Assembly: GCA_002296975.1 (NCBI GenBank)
Contig: DBIS01000390.1
Coordinates: 1-5,763 of the forward strand
From: Deltaproteobacteria bacterium UBA796
GTDB taxonomy: Bacteria > Myxococcota_A > UBA796
Length of the DNA stretch: 5,763 bases
Reading direction: 5' to 3'
In this document: piece by piece, positions 1 to 5,763 of the stretch
Layout: each line of letters opens with the position of its first letter
How positions within the stretch are numbered: position 1 is the first letter of the stretch
Notes under the pieces: model-generated
Databases searched by the model: none
Seen by the model: only the letters and a program-made list of their open reading frames with translations
What the model was told of the DNA's origin: nothing
Made by a program: the position numbers and the translations under genes

Positions 1-2
1 AG

Positions 3-323
3 TACCTGCAAAAATCGGCCCTACGCGCCCGAGCTCACACAGATCTCGTCAACTTGGAGCGGAGCATCCGAAGCCAAGTCCGAACAGGGGCACGGACCGT
101 CGAGGGAGCGGCTTTGCAGGTGAGTTTGGCCAAGGCAAATTTGGATCTCGCCGAGGCCACCTTGGTCGCCGACCGTGCACTCGCAGAAGTGGGTCGGGTG
201 ATTCAAAAGGACCTGCTAGAAAGTATTCGTACCGTGGATGATGCCCGCACACAGGTCGAACAAGCAAAGGGCGACTACCAATTGGCTCTTATCGAGTTGG
301 AGCGGCTCAAAGGCACTTTGTGA
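3..323 (+). CDS. TolC-family outer-membrane efflux protein, C-terminal fragment
   Basis: This is the last 106 residues of a protein whose start lies before the window; the frame is open from base 3 to the TGA at 321-323. The stretch is strongly helical and rich in Ala, Leu, Glu and Arg, with heptad-like spacing. It ends in a segment containing YQLALIELERLKGTL, which closely resembles the end of TolC/OprM-type outer-membrane channel proteins, where the last periplasmic helix returns to the equatorial domain. Family members form trimeric channels that work with inner-membrane pumps and membrane-fusion proteins to export drugs, metals or proteins. The substrate cannot be told from this fragment. 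No beta-strand segment is visible in the part seen, as expected for this end of the protein. A protease gene follows 69 bases downstream on the same strand, so co-transcription is possible. Another periplasmic coiled-coil protein is less likely, because the closing motif is so typical. Confidence 0.8.
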   Translation, partial: YLQKSALRARAHTDLVNLERSIRSQVRTGARTVEGAALQVSLAKANLDLAEATLVADRALAEVGRVIQKDLLESIRTVDDARTQVEQAKGDYQLALIELERLKGTL

Positions 324-381
324 TCTTTGACCACAAAAGGCTGGAAGAAATCGGCGCCCGCGCGGGTTGTCTCCCCTAAAC

Positions 382-387
382 GGAGGG
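382..387 (+). promoter_or_regulatory. Ribosome binding site of the HtrA/DegP gene
   Basis: GGAGGG lies five bases before the ATG at 393. It decides the start, because the longer in-frame TTG at 327 lies only three bases after the previous stop and would put 22 charged and Pro-rich residues in front of an otherwise normal signal peptide. Confidence 0.75.
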
Positions 388-392
388 CCCCG

Positions 393-1838
393 ATGAAGGC
401 CAACACCCTGCTCGCAACGATTCTCGCATATTTGGTCGGCACCGTGAGTGCGCAGGCCTCCAATATGCGCACGCCGGACCCTCTTGACCTAAGCGCCACC
501 CCCACCTCGCCCTTTCACCCCGGCCCGCAGCACCCCCCCAAAACCTACACGCCAAACCAGTCATTGGCCCCCTTGGTCTCCACCTTGCAGCCCGCGGTGG
601 TCAACATCTCCGTCGAGCAGAAAGTCCGCCAGGAGATGATGCCGATGACGGACTTCTTCTCGCCATTTTTTGGCTCACAAGGCCCCCAATCTCAAATGCC
701 ACAATACCGGGTCAAAACCGGGCAAGGCTCAGGGTTTTTGGTCTCTGAGGACGGGTATTTATTGACCAACAACCATGTGGTCGCCAACGCCGACAAGGTG
801 ACCGTTAAGCTCAGCGATGACCGTGAGTTCGAGGGTATCGTGGTCGGGACCGACTCACGCATCGACATCGCCTTGGTGAAAATCGAGGCCAAATCTCCTT
901 TTCCGTATGTAGCGCCAGGATCTTCTACCGAGATGAAGGTCGGCGACTGGGTCGTGGCCATCGGCAACCCATTTGGGCTCTCTCACACAGTCACGGCAGG
1001 AATCGTGAGCGCCAAGGGTAGGGTTATCGGCGCTGGACCCTATGATGACTTCATCCAGACCGACGCGAGCATCAACCCAGGAAACTCAGGTGGCCCCTTG
1101 TTCAACCTCGAGGGAGAGGTCATCGGTATCAACACAGCCATCAACGCAGCGGGCCAAGGCATCGGGTTTGCAGTGCCGATGGACATGGTCACCCCCTTTT
1201 TGGAAGACCTCAAGACCACAGGTGAGATCGCCCGGGGCTGGTTGGGGGTGAGCCTTCAAACCCTCGATGAAGACCTGGCAGCGGGCCTGAAGCTCAAGGT
1301 CACAAGCGGGGTGTTGCTGGCCGAGGTTCATCCGGGCGAGCCCGGCGAACAGGCTGGACTGTTGTCGGGAGATGTCATCTCTGCCATTGATGGACACCCG
1401 GTATCGAGGGCCAAAGACCTGATTCGACATATCGGAAAATCCCGGACTGGAACCGCCGTTCGACTCAGCTTGCTGCGCCAAGGAAAATCCAAGACACTCA
1501 ATGTGAAGTTGGGAAAACGTCCAGCCGAAAAATCCCTCACCCGCGCGCGAATTGACTCGCGCTCAACCTCACCGGGGCCCGGCCAGTCCCCCTTGCTCAA
1601 AAAGCTTGGCCTCTCCGTTCGAGGCACCCAAGGGGGCGGGGTTCAAATTACCGCTGTGGCCCTAAACTCGCTCGCCGCCGGTAAGCTCCGTAAGAATGAC
1701 CGAATCATCGAGGTGAACGGCATCCGAACCCCTCAGGTTAACGCCCTGGTCAATGCACTACACCGTCGGTCCAAGCACATCGTCATGGTCATCTCCAGAG
1801 ATGGGCGTCGCCTTTATATCGCACTGCCCCGGCCCTAA
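393..1838 (+). CDS. degP: DegP/HtrA (Do) family periplasmic serine endoprotease
   Basis: A 481-residue protein that should degrade, and perhaps chaperone, misfolded envelope proteins in the periplasm. Residues 1 to about 20 form a signal peptide (MK, hydrophobic core, then VSA before QAS). A Pro-rich segment covers about 28-60. The trypsin-like domain covers about 60-275 and holds the full triad: His128 in TNNHVV, Asp158 in SRIDIALVK and Ser232 in PGNSGGP. The spacing of 30 and 74 residues is close to that of E. coli DegP (105, 135, 210). An LA-loop-like stretch with MTDFFSPFFG sits at about 86-95. PDZ1 begins at about 282 (RGWLGVSL) and runs to about 375. A basic and Pro-rich linker follows, then PDZ2 at about 403-478. 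The length matches two-PDZ DegP/DegQ/MucD proteins (about 450-480). Assignment to DegP rather than DegQ or MucD is not certain. The gene follows a TolC-type gene and ends in a four-base convergent overlap with the kinase gene. Confidence 0.95.
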   Translation: MKANTLLATILAYLVGTVSAQASNMRTPDPLDLSATPTSPFHPGPQHPPKTYTPNQSLAPLVSTLQPAVVNISVEQKVRQEMMPMTDFFSPFFGSQGPQSQMPQYRVKTGQGSGFLVSEDGYLLTNNHVVANADKVTVKLSDDREFEGIVVGTDSRIDIALVKIEAKSPFPYVAPGSSTEMKVGDWVVAIGNPFGLSHTVTAGIVSAKGRVIGAGPYDDFIQTDASINPGNSGGPLFNLEGEVIGINTAINAAGQGIGFAVPMDMVTPFLEDLKTTGEIARGWLGVSLQTLDEDLAAGLKLKVTSGVLLAEVHPGEPGEQAGLLSGDVISAIDGHPVSRAKDLIRHIGKSRTGTAVRLSLLRQGKSKTLNVKLGKRPAEKSLTRARIDSRSTSPGPGQSPLLKKLGLSVRGTQGGGVQITAVALNSLAAGKLRKNDRIIEVNGIRTPQVNALVNALHRRSKHIVMVISRDGRRLYIALPRP

Positions 1839-3136
1839 ACCCGATCCAGAACCGCCTTGAGTTCTGCCAAACGAAAGGGTTTTGGTACATGCTCCACCAT
1901 GCCAGCAGCGCTTTGCCTCGCTAGCTCAGCATCACTAGCGTGGGCCGAGATGGCCACGATTCGAAAATCGGCATCTGGATGTGCTTTGAGCAGGTGTCGG
2001 CAGGTTTGCAATCCATCCAAACCCGGCATCTGACAGTCCATCAAAATCACATCATAAACTGCACCATTGGCCAAGCGTTCGATGGCCAGGTGTCCTGAGG
2101 ACACCGCATCGACATGACACCCCAGGACCGTCAACATCTCCACTGCAACCTCGCACACAAGGGCTGTGTCATCCACAACCAACACGCGCTTGATCCCACA
2201 AAGGCCCTTTTCTTCATCGACAGCCTTCTTTTGGGCCACTTTTTCGACGCGCGCCAAAGGCAGAACAACTTCAAACCGAGAACCGGCACCCACCCTGCTG
2301 CGCACACTCACCCGGCCATTCATGGCGGTAACCAGCGCTTTTACGATGCCCAGGCCCAGGCCTAAACCGTGCTGACGTCGGCGGAGACTCTCATCTCCTG
2401 ATGAAAAGCCCTCAAAAATTCGTTTGTGATCAGCTGATGGAATGCCAACTCCGGTGTCCTGAACAACAAAACAATACTCGCCGACAGCGGACTCCCTCAC
2501 ATTCAAACGCACAGCACCTTTTGGGCAGAATTTAATGGCATTATCCAGCAAATTTTTCAACACCTGGAGGATGCGTTTCGAGTCGCCCATAAGGAGAAGG
2601 CCTGGCCTGAGCGTACTATCAAGGCTCAAATCCAGCCCACGGTCTTTCGCGCGGTCGTCGAACTGGGCGATGACTGCACTCAACAAAGCAGGTAAATCGA
2701 AACGATCCTCCTGAATGGCTATAGTTCCGGTTTGAAGGTCTGAGAAGTCTAAAACATCGTCGATTGAGCGTTGCAGCAACCGAGAAGCCGTAGTGATCCG
2801 CTGGAGTTGTGCTGCCTGATTGCTGTCTAAATTGGAGACTGCCAACATCTCAGCGCTACCGATGATGGTTGAAAGCGGGGTGCGAAGCTCGTGACTCATC
2901 ATCGCCAAAAACCGCTGCTTTCCACCTTTGTTTTCCTCAGTGACATCCCGTACAGCCAAGGCAGCCTGGAGCTCATCGCCCAGAGCGATCAAGCCCGCTG
3001 CCACAGCATCGAGCGGCCCGTTGGCGATCACTTTCGGTGCCCTTGAAAAATCCAACTGTGCATAAGACATCAAAGTCTCGGTGATCTCCTCTAGCTGTCG
3101 CGCTGCAGCCTTGTCCTCTGGATCTTCCTTGCTCAA
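1835..3136 (-). CDS. Soluble hybrid histidine kinase with C-terminal receiver domain
   Basis: A 433-residue cytoplasmic hybrid kinase with no transmembrane segment. Residues 10-70 form a helical linker with LDFSRAPKVIANGPLDAVAAGL, a type often found before HisKA in soluble kinases and possibly HAMP-like. HisKA has the H-box SHELRTP with phospho-acceptor His82. The HATPase domain shows the N-box NLLDNAIKF (Asn195, Asn199), the G1 box DTGVGIP (Asp227), the F-box-like KRIFEGF, and the G2 box HGLGLGLGIV at about 256-265. After a Lys/Glu-rich linker, the receiver covers about 316-433 with acidic pair Asp322-Asp323, phospho-acceptor Asp367 in LMDCQMPGLDG, Ser397, and Lys419 in VPKPF. All catalytic residues are present, so it should autophosphorylate and pass phosphate to its own receiver. 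No output or HPt domain is present, so an outside HPt protein or regulator is likely needed. The start is TTG, overlapping the TGA of the preceding STAS-like gene. An ATG 22 codons further in is the alternative, but has a poorer ribosome site. The signal sensed is unknown. Confidence 0.93.
   Translation of the reverse strand: MSKEDPEDKAAARQLEEITETLMSYAQLDFSRAPKVIANGPLDAVAAGLIALGDELQAALAVRDVTEENKGGKQRFLAMMSHELRTPLSTIIGSAEMLAVSNLDSNQAAQLQRITTASRLLQRSIDDVLDFSDLQTGTIAIQEDRFDLPALLSAVIAQFDDRAKDRGLDLSLDSTLRPGLLLMGDSKRILQVLKNLLDNAIKFCPKGAVRLNVRESAVGEYCFVVQDTGVGIPSADHKRIFEGFSSGDESLRRRQHGLGLGLGIVKALVTAMNGRVSVRSRVGAGSRFEVVLPLARVEKVAQKKAVDEEKGLCGIKRVLVVDDTALVCEVAVEMLTVLGCHVDAVSSGHLAIERLANGAVYDVILMDCQMPGLDGLQTCRHLLKAHPDADFRIVAISAHASDAELARQSAAGMVEHVPKPFRLAELKAVLDRV
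3133..3136 (-). other. Start/stop overlap coupling the STAS-like and kinase genes
   Basis: On the minus strand TTGA carries both the TTG start of the kinase and the TGA stop of the STAS-like gene. Together with an AGGGG site upstream, it suggests translational coupling and matched amounts of the two proteins. Confidence 0.65.
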
Positions 3137-3516
3137 CCTGAAGCCCCTAAACCCTTCAGCCAGGACAATGCACTGGTCTCTTCTGAAAAGAGCTTGGAGG
3201 CGTACGGTGGTCTATTGATGCGAAAAAAGATATTTCCAAGCATACGCTGCATCGGTGACTTCGCGAGCATCGCCATCCCAATTTTGTATTTGGATGCTTC
3301 TTCAGACACATAATAAGCTCGGGCCTCACGATCAGCACCGATGATTACCTCTCGAATATCGGCGAGCACCTGGCGCCGTTCGCCTTTTGCCACTTTGTTA
3401 TGCGCCGCCACCACAGCTATCGCCTGATCTAAGCCGTGGACATCACAGGGCTTAAAACGCATCCGAATCACGCCTGTTTCCTCCAACCATACATCACAAA
3501 CATCCAGTTCTATCAC
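3133..3516 (-). CDS. STAS/SEC14-like small signalling protein (DUF7793-type)
   Basis: A 127-residue soluble protein with no signal peptide or membrane segment. The pattern is that of small STAS/SEC14-like proteins known from myxobacteria and Bacteroidetes. An N-terminal strand pair (VCDVWLEETGVIRMRF, residues 6-21) leads to a helix (about 27-42). Then come a strand with RQVLADIREV (48-57), the segment ADREARAYY (61-69), a helix with SEEASKYKIGMAML (71-84), and GNIFFRINRPPYASKLF (94-110). The end, ALSWLKG, is a typical closing helix. STAS domains often act as phospho-switches or protein-docking modules, but no anti-sigma partner is seen here and no phosphorylated residue can be named. Its stop overlaps the kinase start, so the most likely role is input to, or scaffold for, that kinase; this is inference from context. 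The start is GTG with an AAAGGGG site upstream; an in-frame TAA sits 15 bases before it, so the reading cannot extend further. The DUF name is from memory. Confidence 0.75.
   Translation of the reverse strand: MIELDVCDVWLEETGVIRMRFKPCDVHGLDQAIAVVAAHNKVAKGERRQVLADIREVIIGADREARAYYVSEEASKYKIGMAMLAKSPMQRMLGNIFFRINRPPYASKLFSEETSALSWLKGLGASG
3144..3148 (-). promoter_or_regulatory. Probable ribosome binding site for the kinase
   Basis: AGGGG on the minus strand ends seven bases before the TTG start at 3136-3134, inside the end of the STAS-like gene. The spacing supports the TTG start over the internal ATG at 3070-3068, whose upstream bases (ending GAGACTTTG) show only a weak match. Confidence 0.45.
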
Positions 3517-3574
3517 GACGCACCAACCCCTTTAAAGCCCAAAGTTTTGACTTAACTCACTTTGTGTCGCATAC
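3517..3574 (-). other. Short gap between DAHP synthase and the signalling pair
   Basis: These 58 bases are the only break in the minus-strand gene series. They hold a spaced inverted repeat, CAAAGT at 3540-3545 and ACTTTG at 3559-3564 (13-base spacer), and a perfect palindrome CTTTAAAG at 3530-3537. The repeat is AT-rich and has no following T-run on the minus strand, so it does not look like an intrinsic terminator. I cannot make out a convincing -35/-10 pair for the STAS-like gene. The gap could hold a weak promoter or an operator, or may simply be read through. Confidence 0.3.
3527..3533 (-). promoter_or_regulatory. Probable ribosome binding site of the STAS-like gene
   Basis: AAAGGGG on the minus strand ends ten bases before the GTG start at 3516-3514. 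The spacing is a little long, but no better site or ATG lies nearby, and an in-frame stop just upstream limits the choice. Confidence 0.4.
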
Positions 3575-4591
3575 CTAAGAAATCCGCCGCCCTAAAGCCA
3601 AAGCTAAGGGTCGAAGCCTGTCCACCATGGACTTAAAGCCCTCGGGGGTGAGACTCTGGCGCCCATCGCTCATCGCTTTTTCGGGTTCGGGGTGCACTTC
3701 GACGATGATCCCGTCCGCCCCCGCAGCGATTCCCGCCATGGCCAACTGGGGCACAAACTCACGCAAACCCGCAGCGTGACTGGGATCGACGATCACCGGC
3801 AAATGAGTTCGTGCCTTGAGTACAGCGACCGCCCCCACATCCAAGGTGTTTCGGGTGTGGGTACCAAAGGTGCGAATGCCCCGTTCACACAGCATGACCC
3901 TCGGGTTTCCTGCGCTGAGAATGTACTCGGCTGCATGGAGTAATTCTTCGACTGTGGCGCTCATGCCACGCTTGAGCAGGACAGGCTTTTCAGCCCGACC
4001 CACCGCGCTCAACAAGCGATAGTTCTGCATATTTCTGGCGCCGATTTGCAGCACATCGGCATACTCACAGACCAATTCCACATCTTCCGGGGCGACGATT
4101 TCGGTAACGACCGGCAGACCACTTTGCGCGCGCGCTTGGGCCAACAACTCCAGCCCCTCAGCCTCGAGCCCTTGAAAACTATAGGGCGATGTCCTTGGCT
4201 TAAACGCCCCACCTCTCAGCATCTGAGCCCCACCTGCGGCGACCGCCCGAGCAGACGCGAGAATCTGGGACTGGGACTCCACCGAGCAAGGGCCAGCGAT
4301 GATGGCCAACTCCGTTCCGCCCACCACAACATCTCGAATTTTTATCAAGCTGGTGTCTGGGTGGGCCTCTCGGCTGACCATCGGGTACGGGGCCGTATCG
4401 GTGCGCACAGCTTTGACGCCTTTGGCCGCAGATAAGCGCAAGGCCAAATCATCCGGCGGGCTGCCGATCACACCCACACAGGTCTCCTCTTCGTTTTCGC
4501 GGACAACAACCCGACAGCCTGCAGCCTCGATCAAGCGCAAAACAGCGGCTTTGTCTGCGAGAGGACATTCTTTAGAGAGGATTGCGATCAT
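3575..4591 (-). CDS. aroF: 3-deoxy-7-phosphoheptulonate (DAHP) synthase, type I-beta
   Basis: Joins phosphoenolpyruvate and erythrose 4-phosphate to DAHP, the first step of the shikimate pathway, in the cytoplasm. The protein has 338 residues, the same length as the Thermotoga maritima enzyme, and aligns with it by eye from end to end. Residues 1 to about 70 form the ferredoxin-like (ACT-like) N-terminal regulatory domain, which in the Thermotoga enzyme mediates inhibition by Tyr and Phe. The barrel covers about 85-338. Metal ligands are all present at the Thermotoga positions: Cys102 in AGPCSVE, His272 in DPSHAAG, Glu298 in VEVHPEPEKA and Asp309 in SDGRQSL. The substrate loops LRGGAFKPRTSPYSFQG (125-141), QIGARNMQN (182-190) and LLKRGM (205-210) are conserved. 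The ATG overlaps the trpA stop as ATGA, with AAAGG nine bases upstream. Its place in the trp operon suggests supply for tryptophan synthesis. The symbol aroF is used loosely for this subfamily; some genomes call it aroG or aroA(G). Confidence 0.96.
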   Translation of the reverse strand: MIAILSKECPLADKAAVLRLIEAAGCRVVVRENEEETCVGVIGSPPDDLALRLSAAKGVKAVRTDTAPYPMVSREAHPDTSLIKIRDVVVGGTELAIIAGPCSVESQSQILASARAVAAGGAQMLRGGAFKPRTSPYSFQGLEAEGLELLAQARAQSGLPVVTEIVAPEDVELVCEYADVLQIGARNMQNYRLLSAVGRAEKPVLLKRGMSATVEELLHAAEYILSAGNPRVMLCERGIRTFGTHTRNTLDVGAVAVLKARTHLPVIVDPSHAAGLREFVPQLAMAGIAAGADGIIVEVHPEPEKAMSDGRQSLTPEGFKSMVDRLRPLALALGRRIS

Positions 4592-5370
4592 ATCTGTACG
4601 CCTTTGGAACCTGAAAGTGTTCGAAGAAAATCCACCGGGTCATCGCCGGCACGGATGCAGTCAAGAAGGGCTGACCCCACAATCACACCGTCGGCATCAG
4701 CCGCCATCGCTGCGACATGTTCCGGGCGTCGGATGCCAAACCCTGCCATCACGGGGACGGTGGCCATGGCCTTAATTTCACGCAAAGATCTGCCGATGCC
4801 GTCTTGTGCATCCCCATCTCCACCGGTGATGCCCATCACGGTGACCGCGTACACAAAACCCCGAGAGGCCGCCACAAGTTCAACCATGCGTGCGGGTGTT
4901 GTCGCTGGGGTAACCAGCTGAACCAGGCCCAAACCGTGCGGTTCAATCAAAGCGCGAAAGTCTGCGGCTTCGTCGAGAGGCAAATCAGGGACGATAAATG
5001 CGCTTACACCAGCGGCGGCGGCGACCGCTCCAAGCCGTTGCAGACCAAAAGCCAAAAAGGGATTGAGATAGCCCATCAATAAAATAGGAGCCGCCGGGGG
5101 CGTGGGCAGGGCCGACAGCTCAGCAAAGATTCCCTCCAAGGTCACCCCTTGCTCAAGCGCTTCGCAACTGGTCCGCTGAATGGTCGGGCCATCAGCCATC
5201 GGGTCCGAAAAGGGCACCCCAATCTCGACGGCATCAGCCACCTCAGCCACTGCGCACAGCAGCGATGAAAACCCTTCTTTCGTGGGCCAACCTGCGGTCA
5301 AATAGGCGACGAGTGCAGTCTCGGATTTCGGTGTGCGAAGGGCCGCCTCAAGGCGTTCTACCGGGGTCAT
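4588..5370 (-). CDS. trpA: Tryptophan synthase alpha subunit
   Basis: Cleaves indole-3-glycerol phosphate to indole and glyceraldehyde 3-phosphate; indole then passes through the tunnel to the beta subunit in the alpha2-beta2 complex. The 260-residue protein is a single TIM barrel of normal family length (about 260-270). The catalytic Glu49 and Asp60 lie in EIGVPFSDPMADGPTIQ, with the same numbering as in the Salmonella enzyme. LLMGYLNP (97-104), FIVPDLPLDEA (125-135) and the loop-6 segment VMGITGG (178-184, with Thr182) are conserved. The phosphate-binding motifs GFGI (210-213) and VGSALLD (231-237) close the barrel. The ATG overlaps the trpB TGA as ATGA and has a full GGAGGTGA site in front. 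Its own TGA overlaps the DAHP synthase ATG in the same way. All key residues are intact and nothing odd is seen. Confidence 0.98.
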   Translation of the reverse strand: MTPVERLEAALRTPKSETALVAYLTAGWPTKEGFSSLLCAVAEVADAVEIGVPFSDPMADGPTIQRTSCEALEQGVTLEGIFAELSALPTPPAAPILLMGYLNPFLAFGLQRLGAVAAAAGVSAFIVPDLPLDEAADFRALIEPHGLGLVQLVTPATTPARMVELVAASRGFVYAVTVMGITGGDGDAQDGIGRSLREIKAMATVPVMAGFGIRRPEHVAAMAADADGVIVGSALLDCIRAGDDPVDFLRTLSGSKGVQI

Positions 5371-5763
5371 TTTTCACCTCCAACCGCAGCCAGTAAGGTG
5401 GGCATATCCTTGTCACCCCGCCCGCTAAGCCCGACGAGCACCCGACTGCCCGGGCACTTTTCACCGATAAGCTTGGCTCCCGCGAGCGCATGAGCGGATT
5501 CAAGCGCAGGTAAAATTCCCTCGTGAGAACATAGATCAGAGAGGGCGCTCAATGCCTGTTCATCGGTGACCGAGCGATAATCAACCCGGCCAATGGTGTG
5601 TAAAAAGGCATGTTCGGGGCCCACAGCGGAGTAATCGAGGCCGGCAGACACCGATTGAGTCTCTTGCACCTGCCCATGTCGATCTTGTAAAAGGAGGGTG
5701 TAGCAGCCGTGCAATACACCGGGGCTGCCGTGGACGATCGTGGCGGCGTGCTCGCCGAGGCCA
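5367..5763 (-). CDS. trpB: Tryptophan synthase beta subunit, C-terminal fragment
   Basis: The last 131 residues of TrpB; the rest lies beyond the right edge. TrpB is the PLP enzyme that condenses indole with serine to make tryptophan. The visible part starts with GLGEHAATIVHGSPGVLHG and continues through SVSAGLDYSAVGPEHAFL, ILPALESAHALAGA and VGLSGRGDKDM. The last of these carries the Ser that contacts the PLP ring nitrogen (Ser377 in the Salmonella enzyme). The order and spacing match canonical TrpB1. The PLP lysine and the glycine-rich phosphate loop are outside the window. An internal TTG at 5714 is not the start, since homology continues without a break to the window edge. The stop overlaps the trpA start. 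A few positions differ from the usual pattern (SAVGPEH for PGVGPEH, ALESAHA for ALESSHA), but nothing suggests loss of function. Confidence 0.96.
   Translation of the reverse strand, partial: GLGEHAATIVHGSPGVLHGCYTLLLQDRHGQVQETQSVSAGLDYSAVGPEHAFLHTIGRVDYRSVTDEQALSALSDLCSHEGILPALESAHALAGAKLIGEKCPGSRVLVGLSGRGDKDMPTLLAAVGGEK
5374..5381 (-). promoter_or_regulatory. Strong ribosome binding site of trpA
   Basis: GGAGGTGA on the minus strand, a complete match to the usual 16S rRNA tail, lies three bases before the trpA ATG and inside the last codons of trpB. With the ATGA overlap, this fits coupled, near-equal synthesis of the two tryptophan synthase subunits. Confidence 0.85.

Noticed and set aside
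357..366. Perfect palindrome CCCGCGCGGG before the protease gene
   Set aside because: As a hairpin it has almost no loop, and no T-run follows, so it is neither a terminator nor a recognisable operator; GC-rich chance is enough.
327..392. A 22-codon N-terminal extension of the protease from a TTG start
   Set aside because: The ATG at 393 has a GGAGGG site and opens directly into a normal signal peptide; the extension has no good ribosome site and would bury the signal sequence.
1086..1481. A 131-codon open frame on the minus strand inside the protease gene
   Set aside because: It lies fully opposite the conserved protease and PDZ1 coding region and its translation resembles no family; it is a shadow of the real gene.
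2351..2363. Short tandem repeat of GGCCCA-type units in the kinase gene
   Set aside because: It encodes the Gly-Leu-rich G2 box of the ATPase domain, so protein function explains it.
3540..3564. CAAAGT/ACTTTG inverted repeat considered as an intrinsic terminator of the trp operon
   Set aside because: The six-base arms are AT-rich, the loop is 13 bases, and no T-run follows on the minus strand.
3546..3575. Plus-strand TTGACT and ATACCT hexamer-like pair, resembling a promoter
   Set aside because: It would drive transcription antisense into the DAHP synthase gene, the -10 match is poor, and no plus-strand gene follows.
4299..4775. A 158-codon open frame on the plus strand over the DAHP synthase/trpA junction
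   Set aside because: It is antisense to two unmistakable genes, with low-complexity Arg/Ser/Pro-rich translation typical of an antisense shadow.

Overview
The window reads as Gram-negative bacterial chromosome of moderately high GC (roughly mid-50s percent by eye). An outer-membrane efflux protein tail and a periplasmic HtrA protease with a signal peptide both imply an outer membrane. The mix of a type I-beta DAHP synthase in a trp operon with a STAS-like protein beside a soluble hybrid histidine kinase recalls Myxococcota, Bradymonadales or other former Deltaproteobacteria. That placement is an impression from gene content, not a demonstrated one. Gene density is very high and no gap exceeds 70 bases. 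I see no tRNA, rRNA, CRISPR array, insertion sequence or phage gene.

Left part, + strand (1-1838): the C-terminal end of a TolC-family outer-membrane efflux protein, then a 69-base gap, then a complete DegP/HtrA-type periplasmic serine protease with signal peptide, trypsin-like domain with intact His-Asp-Ser triad, and two PDZ domains. Its best start is the ATG at 393, behind a GGAGGG ribosome site, not the longer TTG reading.

Middle part, - strand (1835-3516): a two-gene signalling unit. A 127-residue STAS/SEC14-like protein (GTG start) overlaps by four bases the TTG start of a 433-residue soluble hybrid histidine kinase (HisKA, HATPase, C-terminal receiver). The kinase meets the protease gene tail to tail with a four-base overlap of stop codons, so no dedicated terminator lies between them.

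Right part, - strand (3575-5763): the distal end of a tryptophan operon in the order trpB (partial), trpA, DAHP synthase, each start overlapping the previous stop as ATGA. DAHP synthase makes the first committed intermediate of the shikimate pathway and TrpA/TrpB perform the last two steps of tryptophan synthesis, so the operon joins both ends of one route. The signalling pair follows 57 bases after the DAHP synthase stop on the same strand and could be read through from the trp operon or have its own promoter.

Most genes are clear members of known families. The least explained part is the STAS-like/hybrid-kinase pair: the kinase has no recognisable sensor domain, and the small protein is a natural candidate for its input or partner.
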